A DNA stretch of 64,000 nucleotides from positions 9,558 to 73,557 of the forward strand of contig DASTAY010000030.1 of the NCBI GenBank assembly GCA_035712345.1, written 5' to 3'. This stretch comes from VRUE01 sp035712345. GTDB taxonomy: Bacteria > Actinomycetota > Thermoleophilia > Solirubrobacterales > 70-9. The notes below the pieces were generated by a model. The model made no database searches. It was not told the origin of the DNA and saw nothing but the letters and a program-made list of their open reading frames with translations. Shown piece by piece: positions 38,700 to 48,968 of the stretch. The translations under genes and the position numbers were made by a program. Every line of letters starts with the position of its first letter. The stretch's first letter is position 1.

Positions 38700-39348
38700 G
38701 AGCTCCGGGCCGGGTGAGCTCGCTCAGGTAGCTGGGGCAAGGGATGGTTGGGGGGAGTCTCTCGTCCGGCTGGGGAGGGTCGAAAGTTGAGCGGAGGTCG
38801 ATGGTGCCCGCCCAGACGGGGAGGGCGTAGTCGTCCTCGTCGTCGAGGGGGCCGCCGGTGCGGAGCTTGGCCGAGGCCTCGGCGAGGGGGAGGCGGAGGA
38901 CGGCGGTGCCCTTCAGCTCCTGTGCGGTGGGCAGGCGGGCGTCGCCCCAGCGGCCGGGGACGAGCTTTTCGGTGAAGGCCTCGAGGGCGGCGCATTTGCC
39001 GGCCTCGCCTGCGACCGGCTCGGCTTGGCCGAAGACGACGACGGAGCGGTAGTTGACCGAGTGGTGGACGGCCGAACGGGCGAGGACGAGGCCGTCGATC
39101 AGCGTCGCGGTCAGGCAGGTCTCCACCTGGCCGGCGCGGCGCAGGGTCGTGCTCGCGGCCGAGCCGTGGATGTAGAGCCAATCGCCGTCGCGGGCGTGGA
39201 GGGTAGGGATGACAACGGGGTGCCCGGCGGGGGCGACCGTGCCGACGTGGGAAACCATCGCCTCGTCGAGGATCGCGTCGGCGACCGCGCGCTCGTAGCT
39301 CGCGCGGCTGGGCATCCTCGTGACCTTGGTCCTCTGTCTCGTCGACAT
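38677..39348 (-). CDS. FMN-binding protein of the pyridoxamine 5'-phosphate oxidase-like fold
   Basis: A 223-residue split-barrel flavoprotein (PNPOx-like; FMN or F420 binding). VSHVGTVAPAGHPVVIPTLHARDGDWLYIHGSA (two stretches about 32-65) and the nucleotide-contact NYRSVVVFGQAEPV are typical. Members act as B6 enzymes, nitroreductases or stress proteins. It is divergent from a MocR/PdxR-type regulator with only 35 bases between, so the regulator probably controls it. The last seven codons lie in a palindromic element. Start ATG 39348 has GGAGCGAG upstream. Confidence 0.82.
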   Translation of the reverse strand: MSTRQRTKVTRMPSRASYERAVADAILDEAMVSHVGTVAPAGHPVVIPTLHARDGDWLYIHGSAASTTLRRAGQVETCLTATLIDGLVLARSAVHHSVNYRSVVVFGQAEPVAGEAGKCAALEAFTEKLVPGRWGDARLPTAQELKGTAVLRLPLAEASAKLRTGGPLDDEDDYALPVWAGTIDLRSTFDPPQPDERLPPTIPCPSYLSELTRPGAQRLSRQG

Positions 39349-39365
39349 CGCGCTCGCTCCTTGGG

Positions 39366-39406
39366 AACTGTTACAGTACAGATATGTCCACTGAACTGAC
39401 ACAGTA
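39366..39406. promoter_or_regulatory. Paired MocR operator in the divergent gap
   Basis: AACTGTTACAGTA (39366-39378) and AACTGACACAGTA (39394-39406) are direct repeats, each nearly palindromic, with a start-to-start distance of 28 bases. MocR/PdxR proteins bind two direct repeats. The second repeat falls within the regulator's own first codons, so the protein would block its own transcription and that of the divergent FMN gene. Confidence 0.6.
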
Positions 39407-40715
39407 TCGAATCGCGGGCGATGGGGCGGCGGAGATCGCCGCAAGCGTCGAGCGGGGAATCGAGGGTGGGGAGCTGCGGCCGGGCACGCCGCTGCCCGCC
39501 GTGCGATCGCTCGCCGCCGAGCTGGAAGTCAGCCCGGCGACGATTGCCGCCGCGTACAAGGCCCTGCGCTCGCGCGGCCTCATCGTCACCCGCTCCCGCA
39601 GCGGCGCCTTCGTCAGCTGGCGGCCGCCCGTGGCCGGCGCTTGGCTCGGCGCCGCAGCCCCCGCGGGCGTCCGTGACCTTGCCAGCGGCAATCCCGATCC
39701 CCAGCTGTTGCCGGGCCTGGCGCCGGTGCTGCGCCGGATCGAGCCGGCGCGCCAGCTGTACGGCGGCGACCCCGCCGACCCACGGCTGCTCGAGCTCGTG
39801 CGGGCGGAGCTGGAGGAGGATGGGATAGGGGCCGGTGCGCTCGCCGTCGTCAGCGGCGCCCTCGACGGGATCGAGCGCGCCCTCGCGGCGCGACTGCATC
39901 CCGGGGACGCGGTAGCGGTCGAAGACCCGGGCTTCGCAGGGCTCTTCCATTTGCTGCGCGCAAACGGCTACGCCCTGCGGCCGGTGGCCGTCGACGGCGG
40001 GGGGATGGTCCCGGCGGCGCTCGCCGCGACGCTTGACGACGGGGTTGCCGCGGTGATCGTCAACCCCCGCGGCCAGAACCCGACCGGCGCCTCGCTCGGC
40101 GAGGAGCGGGCGACGGCGCTGCGCGCCGTGCTCGACCGCCATCCCGACGTCATGGTCCTGGAGGACGATCACCTCGGCCCGATCGCCGGCGCGCCTCGCG
40201 TCATCTTGACGACCGGGCGCCGCCGCTGGGTGGCCGCCCGCTCGCTCGCCAAGTCACTCGGTCCCGACCTGCGCCTCGCCGTCCTCGCCGGCGACCCCCA
40301 CACGATCAACAGGGTCCGCGGCCGCCAGGCGGTCGGCCCCGGCTGGGTCAGCCACCTCCTTCAACGCACGGCCGCCGAGCTCATGGCGGACGACGATGTC
40401 GCCGCGCTGCTCGAGCGCGCCGAGAGGACCTACGCCGAGCGCCGCGAGGCTTTCGTCACCGCCCTCGCCGATTGCGGCATGGAGGTCGAGTGCTCCAGCG
40501 GCCTGAACGTCTGGATCCCGGTCCCCGACGAGACCAGCGTCATCCAAGCTCTCCAGTCCAACGGCTGGGCGGTGATGCCGGGAGCTCCCTTCCGGCTTCA
40601 GGCTGACCCGGCCATCCGAGTAACGATCAGCTCCCTAGAGCCCGCCGAAGCCGGTGACCTGGCTGGCGCCATAGCGTCAGCTCTCAAGCCCTCAGGCCGC
40701 ACCCGCGCCGCGTAG
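39384..40715 (+). CDS. MocR/PdxR-type GntR regulator with aminotransferase domain
   Basis: A 443-residue PLP-dependent regulator. The winged helix covers residues 1-75 (PLPAVRSLAAELEVSPATIAAAYKALRSRGLIV split), followed by a fold-type I aminotransferase domain (about 95-435). The Schiff-base Lys is in RSLAKSLGPDLRLAV (about 291), and PRGQNPTG (about 230) binds PLP. Such proteins sense PLP and control vitamin B6 or amino-acid genes. The divergent PNPOx-like gene fits that role. It ends at a good intrinsic terminator (40755-40778). Confidence 0.88.
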   Translation: MSTELTQYRIAGDGAAEIAASVERGIEGGELRPGTPLPAVRSLAAELEVSPATIAAAYKALRSRGLIVTRSRSGAFVSWRPPVAGAWLGAAAPAGVRDLASGNPDPQLLPGLAPVLRRIEPARQLYGGDPADPRLLELVRAELEEDGIGAGALAVVSGALDGIERALAARLHPGDAVAVEDPGFAGLFHLLRANGYALRPVAVDGGGMVPAALAATLDDGVAAVIVNPRGQNPTGASLGEERATALRAVLDRHPDVMVLEDDHLGPIAGAPRVILTTGRRRWVAARSLAKSLGPDLRLAVLAGDPHTINRVRGRQAVGPGWVSHLLQRTAAELMADDDVAALLERAERTYAERREAFVTALADCGMEVECSSGLNVWIPVPDETSVIQALQSNGWAVMPGAPFRLQADPAIRVTISSLEPAEAGDLAGAIASALKPSGRTRAA

Positions 40716-40754
40716 TCCTGTTGCAACGTTCCGAGAGGGCCGATCGAGATCGGC

Positions 40755-40778
40755 CCTGGCAACCCTGCCGGGCTTTTT
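40755..40778 (+). terminator. Intrinsic terminator of the MocR gene
   Basis: CCTGGCA (40755-40761) pairs with TGCCGGG (40766-40772) around ACCC and is followed by CTTTTT. Directly upstream, AGGGCCGATC and GATCGGCCCT (40736-40757) form a second, overlapping perfect hairpin. The last T bases overlap the stop of the convergent rhodanese gene. Confidence 0.7.
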
Positions 40779-42165
40779 ACGCAGGTGCGGCCCCGGTCTC
40801 GACCGCCCTTCCTTCGCCCCGCCAAGTCCCCACCCCCCCATATGCGACATGGATGGTCGAGAACCCCTCGCGCTGCAGGATCGACGCGGCGAGCCCGCTC
40901 CGCTTGCCCCCCTTGCAGATCGTCGCAACGGTCCGCTCCCGCGGCAGCTCGTCCAGCCGGCGCGCCAGCTCGCCGTAGGGGATGTGGACGGACCCCGCGA
41001 TATGGCCCTCCTCGTACTCGTCGGCTCCGCGCACGTCGAGCACGAGGGGCGGCGCGTCGTCCTCGAGCAATGCCGCCAGCTCGCCGGGGCCGATCGGCTC
41101 GATCCGCGCGACGGGGCGCTCCTCGGCACGCCAGGCGCTCATCCCTCCGCCGAGGAAGCCGCGCACCTTCAGCCCGACCGCGGCAAGCAGCTCGGCTGCC
41201 TCGAGCTCGTTGCCGTCCGAGGCGGCGACGACCACGACCTCACCGTCGGGCGGCACGACCTGCGCCACCTTGGTCGCGAAGCCCGTGTCGTAGCCGGAGG
41301 CGCTGATCGCGCCGGGGATGTGGGCCTCGTCGAACTGCTCGTTGGTGCGCGAGTCGACCGCGTGGGCGCCGGCCGCTATCGCCGCCTCGAAGCGGCGCGG
41401 CGTCAGCGAGGCCGGCGAGCCGATCGACTCGACCAGCGGTCCGCGGTTGAGTGAGACGATGTGCTCGACGTTGGGCGGGCGCTCGCCGATGCTGGCGACC
41501 GCGTCCTCTACGAACTCGGCTTCGTCGGTGAGGGCCAGCGCTCGGTTGTGGCGGCGCTCGAAGCCGATCGTCGAGGAGGTCTTGAGGTCGATGCCGGAGC
41601 TGCCGCAGAGCGAGCCGCCCAGGTGCCCCGGCCAGACCTCGACCTCGTCGGGCAGCGAGAGCAGGCGCTCGTGCAGGGAGCGGAAGATCCCGGCGGCGCC
41701 CTCGCGCGGCTCGACCGCGAGGTCGGGGCGGGCGACGTCGCCGACGAAGAGAGAATCGCCGCTCAGCACCGCAACCGGGTCGCCACCGCGCTCCGCGTCG
41801 CGCAGCAGGAAGGAGGTGTGCTCGGGACGGTGGCCGGGGGTGTGGATCGCCTCGATCGAGACGCCGCCCATGTCCAGCGTCCAGCCGTCGACGATCGGGT
41901 CGTGCTCGTACTCGACCTCGGCCAGCTCATTGATGTGGATCGTCGCTCCGCTTGCTCGCGCCAGGCGCCCGTGGCCGGAGACGTGGTCGGCGTGGTTGTG
42001 CGTCTCCAGCAGGTGTTCGATCCGCACGCCGTGCAGGCGGGCGAGGTTGAGGTAAGGGTCGATGTCCCACTGCGGGTCGACCACCGCCGCCGCTCCCGAG
42101 CCCGGGTCGCCGATCAGGTAGGAGGCGCAGCCGAGATCCTCGTGGACGATCTGCCGGAAGAGCAT
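40777..42165 (-). CDS. MBL-fold sulfur dioxygenase fused to rhodanese domains
   Basis: A 462-residue enzyme of the ETHE1/persulfide-dioxygenase group. The N-terminal metallo-beta-lactamase domain (1-245) has ETHNHADHVSGH (HxHxDH), TPGHRPEH and GDSLFVGD for iron binding. Two rhodanese domains follow. The first (about 255-355) has lost its Cys and reads VVVAASDGNELEA. The second (about 365-455) keeps TICKGGKRSG with active Cys. It should oxidise persulfides and pass sulfane sulfur between domains during sulfide detoxification. ATG 42165 is the conserved start; the frame is open upstream over the divergent promoter. It faces the acetate genes across 97 bases. Confidence 0.88.
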   Translation of the reverse strand: MLFRQIVHEDLGCASYLIGDPGSGAAAVVDPQWDIDPYLNLARLHGVRIEHLLETHNHADHVSGHGRLARASGATIHINELAEVEYEHDPIVDGWTLDMGGVSIEAIHTPGHRPEHTSFLLRDAERGGDPVAVLSGDSLFVGDVARPDLAVEPREGAAGIFRSLHERLLSLPDEVEVWPGHLGGSLCGSSGIDLKTSSTIGFERRHNRALALTDEAEFVEDAVASIGERPPNVEHIVSLNRGPLVESIGSPASLTPRRFEAAIAAGAHAVDSRTNEQFDEAHIPGAISASGYDTGFATKVAQVVPPDGEVVVVAASDGNELEAAELLAAVGLKVRGFLGGGMSAWRAEERPVARIEPIGPGELAALLEDDAPPLVLDVRGADEYEEGHIAGSVHIPYGELARRLDELPRERTVATICKGGKRSGLAASILQREGFSTIHVAYGGVGTWRGEGRAVETGAAPA

Positions 42166-42262
42166 GGAAAGCAGGCTAGCCGGGTAGCTCGACGAGGTGT
42201 GAGATTGCGCGCTGGCGGGTAGCTCTGCGCGTGCGGGAGCGCGCCTCGAAAAAGGAGGCATC

Positions 42263-42916
42263 ATGGAGTCTGTATCCGTTCCGGGCAAAGAGCCGCTTGG
42301 AGGAGAGTCGGCTCGACAACGCGTCGGGACCGCCGATGTCCGACCAGGTTGGACCCCCGCCGATCCAGGCCCGCTCGGCCTCGCTGCGTTCGCGCTCACC
42401 ACCTTCGTCCTCAGCATGTTCAACGCCGGGCTCGTCAGCCACGCCGGCGAGCCGGTCGTGCTGGGCCTGGCGCTCGGCTACGGCGGCATCGCCCAGATCC
42501 TTGCCGGGATGTGGGAGTTCCGCACCGGCAACACCTTCGGCGCGGTCGCCTTCACCTCGTTCGGTGCCTTCTGGCTCTCTTTCTGGGCCATCGTCGCCTT
42601 CTACGCCGGTGACATCCCGGCGGCCCACGTCGGCGACGCCGTCGGGCTGTACCTGATCGCCTGGGGCATCTTCACCGCCTACATGTTCATCGCCTCGCTG
42701 CGCACCACGGCGGCGGTCGCCCTGGTCTTCATCCTGTTGGCGATCACCTTCTTCCTGCTCGGCATCGGCAACGCGGGCGAAAACGAAGGCGTGGTCGAAG
42801 CTGGCGGCTGGTTCGGGCTGGCAACGGCGGTTGCCGCCTGGTATGCATCTTTTGCGGCGGTCACCAACTCGACCTTCGGACGAACCGTCCTGCCGGTGCG
42901 CCCGCTGCGTCGCTGA
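42263..42916 (+). CDS. satP: GPR1/FUN34/YaaH (SatP) acetate-succinate transporter
   Basis: A 217-residue inner-membrane protein with six helices. The family mark is ADPGPLGLAAFALTTFVLSMFNAG (about 33-56), followed by GLALGYGGIAQILAGMWEFRTGNTFG in two stretches. These hexameric channels carry acetate and succinate. RBS AAAAAGGAGG precedes ATG 42263. The acetyl-CoA synthetase gene follows after 18 bases: uptake and activation of acetate are co-expressed. Confidence 0.9.
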   Translation: MESVSVPGKEPLGGESARQRVGTADVRPGWTPADPGPLGLAAFALTTFVLSMFNAGLVSHAGEPVVLGLALGYGGIAQILAGMWEFRTGNTFGAVAFTSFGAFWLSFWAIVAFYAGDIPAAHVGDAVGLYLIAWGIFTAYMFIASLRTTAAVALVFILLAITFFLLGIGNAGENEGVVEAGGWFGLATAVAAWYASFAAVTNSTFGRTVLPVRPLRR

Positions 42917-42934
42917 CGAGGAGAAGGGAGCAAG

Positions 42935-44920
<1,986 letters not shown>

Positions 44921-44929
44921 CCCGGCGGG

Positions 44930-45736
44930 TCAGACCGAGCCGCGCTCGTCGGCGATCCGTTCGACCGCCACCTCGAGCGCCTGCAGCTGTTCGCGAACGT
45001 TCTTCAGTTCGCGCAGCGCCAGCGCCTCGGCGGAGAGCTGCTCGGCCGCCAGCTCCTCCTCGACCTCGACGATCTCGGGGCCGAGGAAGCGCTGGGCGAC
45101 CGAGCCGGTGAGCAGGGCGACGAAGGAGATGCCGACGAGGACGACGACCACGGAGACGATCTCGCCGCCGGTCGTGGTCGGGTAGATGTTCGAGCCCAGC
45201 GTCGTCATCGAGGTGACCGCCCAGTAGATGCCGTCCCAGGCGTTGAGGTGCTGGTTCGACTTCTCGAAGCCGACGAAGAGCGCGCCCCCGGTGAGCGCGG
45301 TGAGGATCGCCAGCAGGGCGGCGTAGTGCAGGCCGCGCAGGGAGAAGACCTGGCGCGAGAGCTGGGCGAGGCGCAGCAGCCGCAGGAGGCGCAGCAGCCG
45401 CAGCACGCGCAGGCCCTGCAGCCCCGGCGGCAGCAGCGGCGGCGTGAAGACGACGATGATCAGGTCGAGCGGGTGGCGCTTGAGCCAGGTCCCGCGGTTG
45501 GGCAGCACCGCCAGCATCACCACCAGCTCGATCAGGAAGGCGACCCAGATCACCCAGTTGAGCGTGCGTGCGACGTCCTCGAGCAGGCCGCCCGGGTGGG
45601 ACTCGTTGATCGCGACCGCGGGGATCGTCAGCGCCGCGGCGATCAGCATCGGCGGGTTGAGGAATTCGGCCACGCGCGTGCTTCGCGCGTCCATCCCCGG
45701 CTCGTAGCTGAGCTGCTCGGTGACCTCGAGACTCAA
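44930..45736 (-). CDS. Voltage-gated-type potassium channel with altered filter
   Basis: A 268-residue six-helix ion channel (Kv-like). The S4 segment, LRVLRLLRLLRLLRLAQLSR (about 110-130), places Arg at every third position. The pore helix AWDGIYWAVTSMTTLGSN follows (about 170). The selectivity filter, normally TVGYGD, reads TLGSNIYPTT: Tyr and Asp are replaced, so K selectivity may be lost or changed. A C-terminal coiled coil (about 218-262) probably tetramerises it. TTG 45736 overlaps the stop of the previous gene (TTGA); ATG 45694 is an alternative. Confidence 0.8.
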   Translation of the reverse strand: MSLEVTEQLSYEPGMDARSTRVAEFLNPPMLIAAALTIPAVAINESHPGGLLEDVARTLNWVIWVAFLIELVVMLAVLPNRGTWLKRHPLDLIIVVFTPPLLPPGLQGLRVLRLLRLLRLLRLAQLSRQVFSLRGLHYAALLAILTALTGGALFVGFEKSNQHLNAWDGIYWAVTSMTTLGSNIYPTTTGGEIVSVVVVLVGISFVALLTGSVAQRFLGPEIVEVEEELAAEQLSAEALALRELKNVREQLQALEVAVERIADERGSV

Positions 45737-46068
45737 CGCTTTGGGGCGAGGGCGCCGGGGTCGAGGGCGCCGAGGAAGCTGCGCGCGGCAGGTCCCCCTG
45801 CCTTGAGGCGCTCGCGGAACTCACTCGGGAGCTCAGCTATCGAGTGGTGCTCACGCTCGAATTCGGCGTTGAGCCGCTCGGCCTCCTCCTCCACTGCTTT
45901 GGGGTCGAGCTCGGCCCACATGCCGCTCGGCAGGGGCTCGGCGCTGTCCGGCGCGAGGTAGTACGGACCCCCCTTGCTGTTGCGCAGGTGAGCGACATGG
46001 GGGGAGTCCGGGATCGGCACCGCCTCGTCAGCCAGCTCTTCGGGGCTTTGCGCTTTGGGATCGGGCAT
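45733..46068 (-). CDS. Hypothetical 111-residue acidic protein
   Basis: A soluble protein starting MPDPKAQSPEELADEAVPIPDSPHV. NSKGGPYYLAPDSAEPLPSGMWAELDPKAVEEEAERLNAEFEREH (several stretches) makes it mainly helical in the second half. I do not recognise a family. It is translated ahead of the channel gene with a TTGA overlap, so it could be a channel-associated factor. Confidence 0.65.
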   Translation of the reverse strand: MPDPKAQSPEELADEAVPIPDSPHVAHLRNSKGGPYYLAPDSAEPLPSGMWAELDPKAVEEEAERLNAEFEREHHSIAELPSEFRERLKAGGPAARSFLGALDPGALAPKR

Positions 46069-46099
46069 GTGAAAGCTCAGTTGGCGGTGAAACCAGTCG

Positions 46100-47713
46100 T
46101 CAGCAGATAGAAGCGCTGCACTGTACTACCCCTGCTTCTTCCACGGGTAACAATCCGAACCATGACCACCACGCGTGCCAGACATTACCCGGAAACTCGG
46201 GCGTAAAGAAATGGCTGTGCTGTAGGACCATCTGTGAACGCCCGAAGACCAGTAGGACGATCGTCCAGACGAGGAGAAAGCCCAGGGCCTGCCATATCTG
46301 ATTCCTCCGGCACCTGTTGGGAGAGGTTTCAGCCGTTTTCTTCTTTCGCCTAGAGCGTTCGTGTTTACGCCATCTTGGTCCTAGTTGAATAAATCCAAAT
46401 ATACCAATTATAAAAAGACTATAAAGTGACAAGGCGTAGGCGGTTACTTCAGTCAGGTCCCCGAGGTTCTTGAGGCTCACGACTATGGCGAAGAACATCG
46501 CCTGGGCGGCGAGCACGGCGACCAGGACCCGCGGTCCTCGGCTGGCTCGCCGGATGAAGGTCTGGCCGCGGTAGGCAAGGCCGCCGACGATCCCCGCCGG
46601 GATCGCGGAGAAGAGACTTCCGAGGGCGACGAGGATGGCGCGTTCATCGCCGTGAGGTTGGGTCCGCAGGTCCGGCAGAGCCTGGAAGACATAGGTCGAG
46701 ACCACCAGCAGGATGGCGGCGAGCGCGATCGTGGCGGTGATCGTCGAGGAGGGCGATAGCTGCACGTCCAGCAGCAGTAGGTCGTTCTCGGATTGCTCGT
46801 GGCGCCGCGACACCACCGCCCGGGTGCTTTCCACGGAGATCGGCTCAAGCGGGCGGACGATGTCCTTTTCCCCCTCCCAGTAATAGCGGAGCGCCTCGGC
46901 CCCTTCGGGAACGGACTGGACGATCCACAGGGAGGCGGCCTGACCTAGGTTCGCTACCGAGCGCGCTATCTGCATGCCGACCAGGCCGAGCCACACCAGC
47001 GCGATCCCCAGAAGGTGGCTCGGGCTCATCCTGGAGAGGTCCTGGTAGTGGAAGCGCTCGGTGTATTCGACGGTCACGACGTAGGTGCGTCCCGGTTCGC
47101 CCTGCATCTTGGCCGTGAGCAGACGGGTTTCCGCCAACGCATTCAGGTCGCGCCAGAACTCGTCCTCCTCGAGGATCGAGCGGGCGAAGTCCCTCACGCC
47201 CTGGCCGATGTCCTCGTCCTCGCTGTACTCCGCCAGGTAGCGGCTCAGCCGATACACCTGGATTTTCGCCTCCCTTTCGGAGCGCATCACTATCTGGCTG
47301 ACCGCGATGTGGATGTCGATCCTCCAGAGGCGCTCCGCCTCCGGGAGCGTCTTGGCGTCCACGTCATCGAAGAACCGGCCCTGCCATCGACTTCTGAATA
47401 GGGTTGCGCCGACGTACCCGCGCTCGGTTCGACTGAGCAACGGGAGGGGTAGGCCATCGGGACCGACCACGCGTAGACCCGGCATTCGGTCCTTCGAGAA
47501 CTGTCCGAGGGGAACCAGCAGGTCTCGAGCGCCCGGCTGTTCGCCGGCGTCGCCCTCGGGGCCATGGTGAGGGATCACCAACTGCTGCGTCACCCTGACT
47601 CCGTAGTGGTAGTCATCGGGCAGGTCGAGATGCTCGACTCGGCGCTCGACGTAGCGCGTCGGCGCCTGTTGCATTTTCGCGAGCCTGCCCAGCTCGATTG
47701 GTGGAAGGGTCAT
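46100..47713 (-). CDS. Orphan 537-residue membrane protein
   Basis: The N-terminal 220 residues are soluble and begin MTLPPIELGRLAKMQQAPTRY. Residues 230-260 hold a membrane segment. A further group of about five helices follows (about 325-520) with basic loops (RRASRGPR, RKHERSRRKKKT). No family is evident. The 46300-46440 part has much lower GC than its surroundings (loops and helices coded with ATA, AAA, TAT), suggesting foreign origin. It ends in ASIC. The decayed ABC transporter lies just upstream. It may be part of an uncharacterised accessory segment. Confidence 0.6.
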   Translation of the reverse strand: MTLPPIELGRLAKMQQAPTRYVERRVEHLDLPDDYHYGVRVTQQLVIPHHGPEGDAGEQPGARDLLVPLGQFSKDRMPGLRVVGPDGLPLPLLSRTERGYVGATLFRSRWQGRFFDDVDAKTLPEAERLWRIDIHIAVSQIVMRSEREAKIQVYRLSRYLAEYSEDEDIGQGVRDFARSILEEDEFWRDLNALAETRLLTAKMQGEPGRTYVVTVEYTERFHYQDLSRMSPSHLLGIALVWLGLVGMQIARSVANLGQAASLWIVQSVPEGAEALRYYWEGEKDIVRPLEPISVESTRAVVSRRHEQSENDLLLLDVQLSPSSTITATIALAAILLVVSTYVFQALPDLRTQPHGDERAILVALGSLFSAIPAGIVGGLAYRGQTFIRRASRGPRVLVAVLAAQAMFFAIVVSLKNLGDLTEVTAYALSLYSLFIIGIFGFIQLGPRWRKHERSRRKKKTAETSPNRCRRNQIWQALGFLLVWTIVLLVFGRSQMVLQHSHFFTPEFPGNVWHAWWSWFGLLPVEEAGVVQCSASIC

Positions 47714-47764
47714 ATACGCAGGGGGTGCCCAGGCTCACTCACACTGTGGAGCGGTGCAAAATAC

Positions 47765-48378
47765 TTAAACACTTCTCCTGGTGCTCACTCGCGCGCCGCC
47801 TGTGGCTCCCAGCGGGAAGCGCCTGGCGGCGATCCAGACCCCGGCCAGGGCCCAGGCGGCGAGCACGGCGACGTTTCCGGCGTCGAGGCCGCTGCCGCTT
47901 GCGCCGGGGGCGAGGGTCGTCTGCAGCCCGAGCGAGAGGTGGTAGAGCGGGAAGATCTTGCCGACCGATTCGAGTCAGTGGGGAAGCTGGTCGACCGGGA
48001 TCCAGACGCCGGAGATGAAGGCGAGGAGGACGACGGTGAAGGGCGCGACGGTCGAGGCCGAGTCGGGGGTCGAGGTGAAGGCGGAGAGGGCGATCCCGAG
48101 CGCGCTCAGCGTCCGCGCTCGCGCAGCGTCGTCAACGAGACGGCCAGCGTGGTGAAGATCGAGTTGAAGAGGAAGAGGAAGAGCTGCGGGAAGGCGATCG
48201 TGAAGAGCATCGCGCGGCGTGCGCAGGGCGACCACCACCGCGGCCCGGGTCTGCGCGAAGACGATCGCCCGAAGCCGAAGACCTCGCCGCTTGCCACCTC
48301 GAAGTCGATCCCCCGCACGGCTTCGTGCTCGCCATAGGACTTGCGCAGCCCCCGCACGCTGATCGCGACCTCGCTCAC
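47765..48378 (-). pseudogene. Decayed ABC exporter: ATPase start fused to permease remnant
   Basis: The first 36 codons (VSEVAISVRGLRKSYGEHEAVRG onward) are the beginning of a drug-type ABC ATPase but stop before Walker A. They run into an ABC-2 permease remnant (AMLFTIAFPQLFLFLFNSIF). After a frameshift the permease continues as TVAPFTVVLLAFISGVWIPVDQLP, is cut by an in-frame TGA where Trp is expected, and resumes as GKIFPLYHLSLGLQTTLAPG to the end. A deletion, a frameshift and a nonsense change are therefore all present. It lies next to an intact MarR/MFS pair. Confidence 0.8.
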
Positions 48379-48409
48379 GAGCCCCACGCTAGCCAAAGCG
48401 GAAATGGGA

Positions 48410-48456
48410 CGCTTCCGGTGCTCTTTCCGCATGGGCGGGAAAGGCGCACCGGAACG
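48410..48456. repeat. Imperfect palindrome upstream of the MarR gene
   Basis: CGCTTCCGGTGC and GCACCGGAACG outer arms, plus CTTTCCGC and GCGGGAAAG inner arms, surround ATGG (48431-48434). The element lies between the pseudogene start and the divergent MarR start. It resembles the other nested palindromes in plan but not in sequence. Confidence 0.5.
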
Positions 48457-48494
48457 TTTGCGAAGGTAGTTTGCTAGACTAATTACCGAGGCTA

Positions 48495-48968
48495 ATGACT
48501 TTGGTGACCGACGACACGACGCTCATCGACACCGCGGCGCGGTTGCGGATGGCGATCGTGCGCACCTCGCGGCGGTTGCGCCAGGAGGCGGCGGGAGTGG
48601 GGCAGTTGACGCCGACCTCGGCGGCGGCGCTTGCCACGGTGGAGCGGCACGGTCCGTTGACTCCCAGCGAGCTGGCCGAGATCGAGCGCGTCAAGCGGCC
48701 GACTGCGACCCGGACCCTGGGGGTGCTGGGCGAGGCCGGCCTGGTCGAGCGGGCGCCTGATCCCGCCGACGGCCGCAGCGCGCTGGTCAGCATCACCGCC
48801 GCGGGGCGCGAGCGCCTGCGCCGTCTGCGCGGCCGCAAGAACGCCTATCTGGCGCGCCGCATGCGCGAGCTGGCGGACGACGACGTCGCGACCCTCGACC
48901 GCGCCGCGGCGATCCTCGAGCGCGTGCTCGAGGAGGAGCGGCCGGCGAAGCGGGGGGTGGGGAGTTGA
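48495..48968 (+). CDS. MarR-family regulator
   Basis: A 157-residue winged-helix repressor. LTPTSAAALATVERHGPLTPSELAEIERVKRPTATRTL and VERAPDPADGRSALVSITAAG (wing) are split over residues 35-105, followed by a C-terminal dimer helix. It is coupled to the MFS transporter by a TTGA overlap and probably controls it. ATG 48495 lies within GCTAATGACTTTGGTG, where GTG a few codons later is an alternative start. A possible promoter, TTGCGA and TAATTA with a 16-base spacer, lies just upstream. Confidence 0.9.
   Translation: MTLVTDDTTLIDTAARLRMAIVRTSRRLRQEAAGVGQLTPTSAAALATVERHGPLTPSELAEIERVKRPTATRTLGVLGEAGLVERAPDPADGRSALVSITAAGRERLRRLRGRKNAYLARRMRELADDDVATLDRAAAILERVLEEERPAKRGVGS

Noticed and set aside
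39966..40153. Minus-strand short frame inside the MocR gene
   Set aside because: Shadow of the aminotransferase domain; no independent signal.
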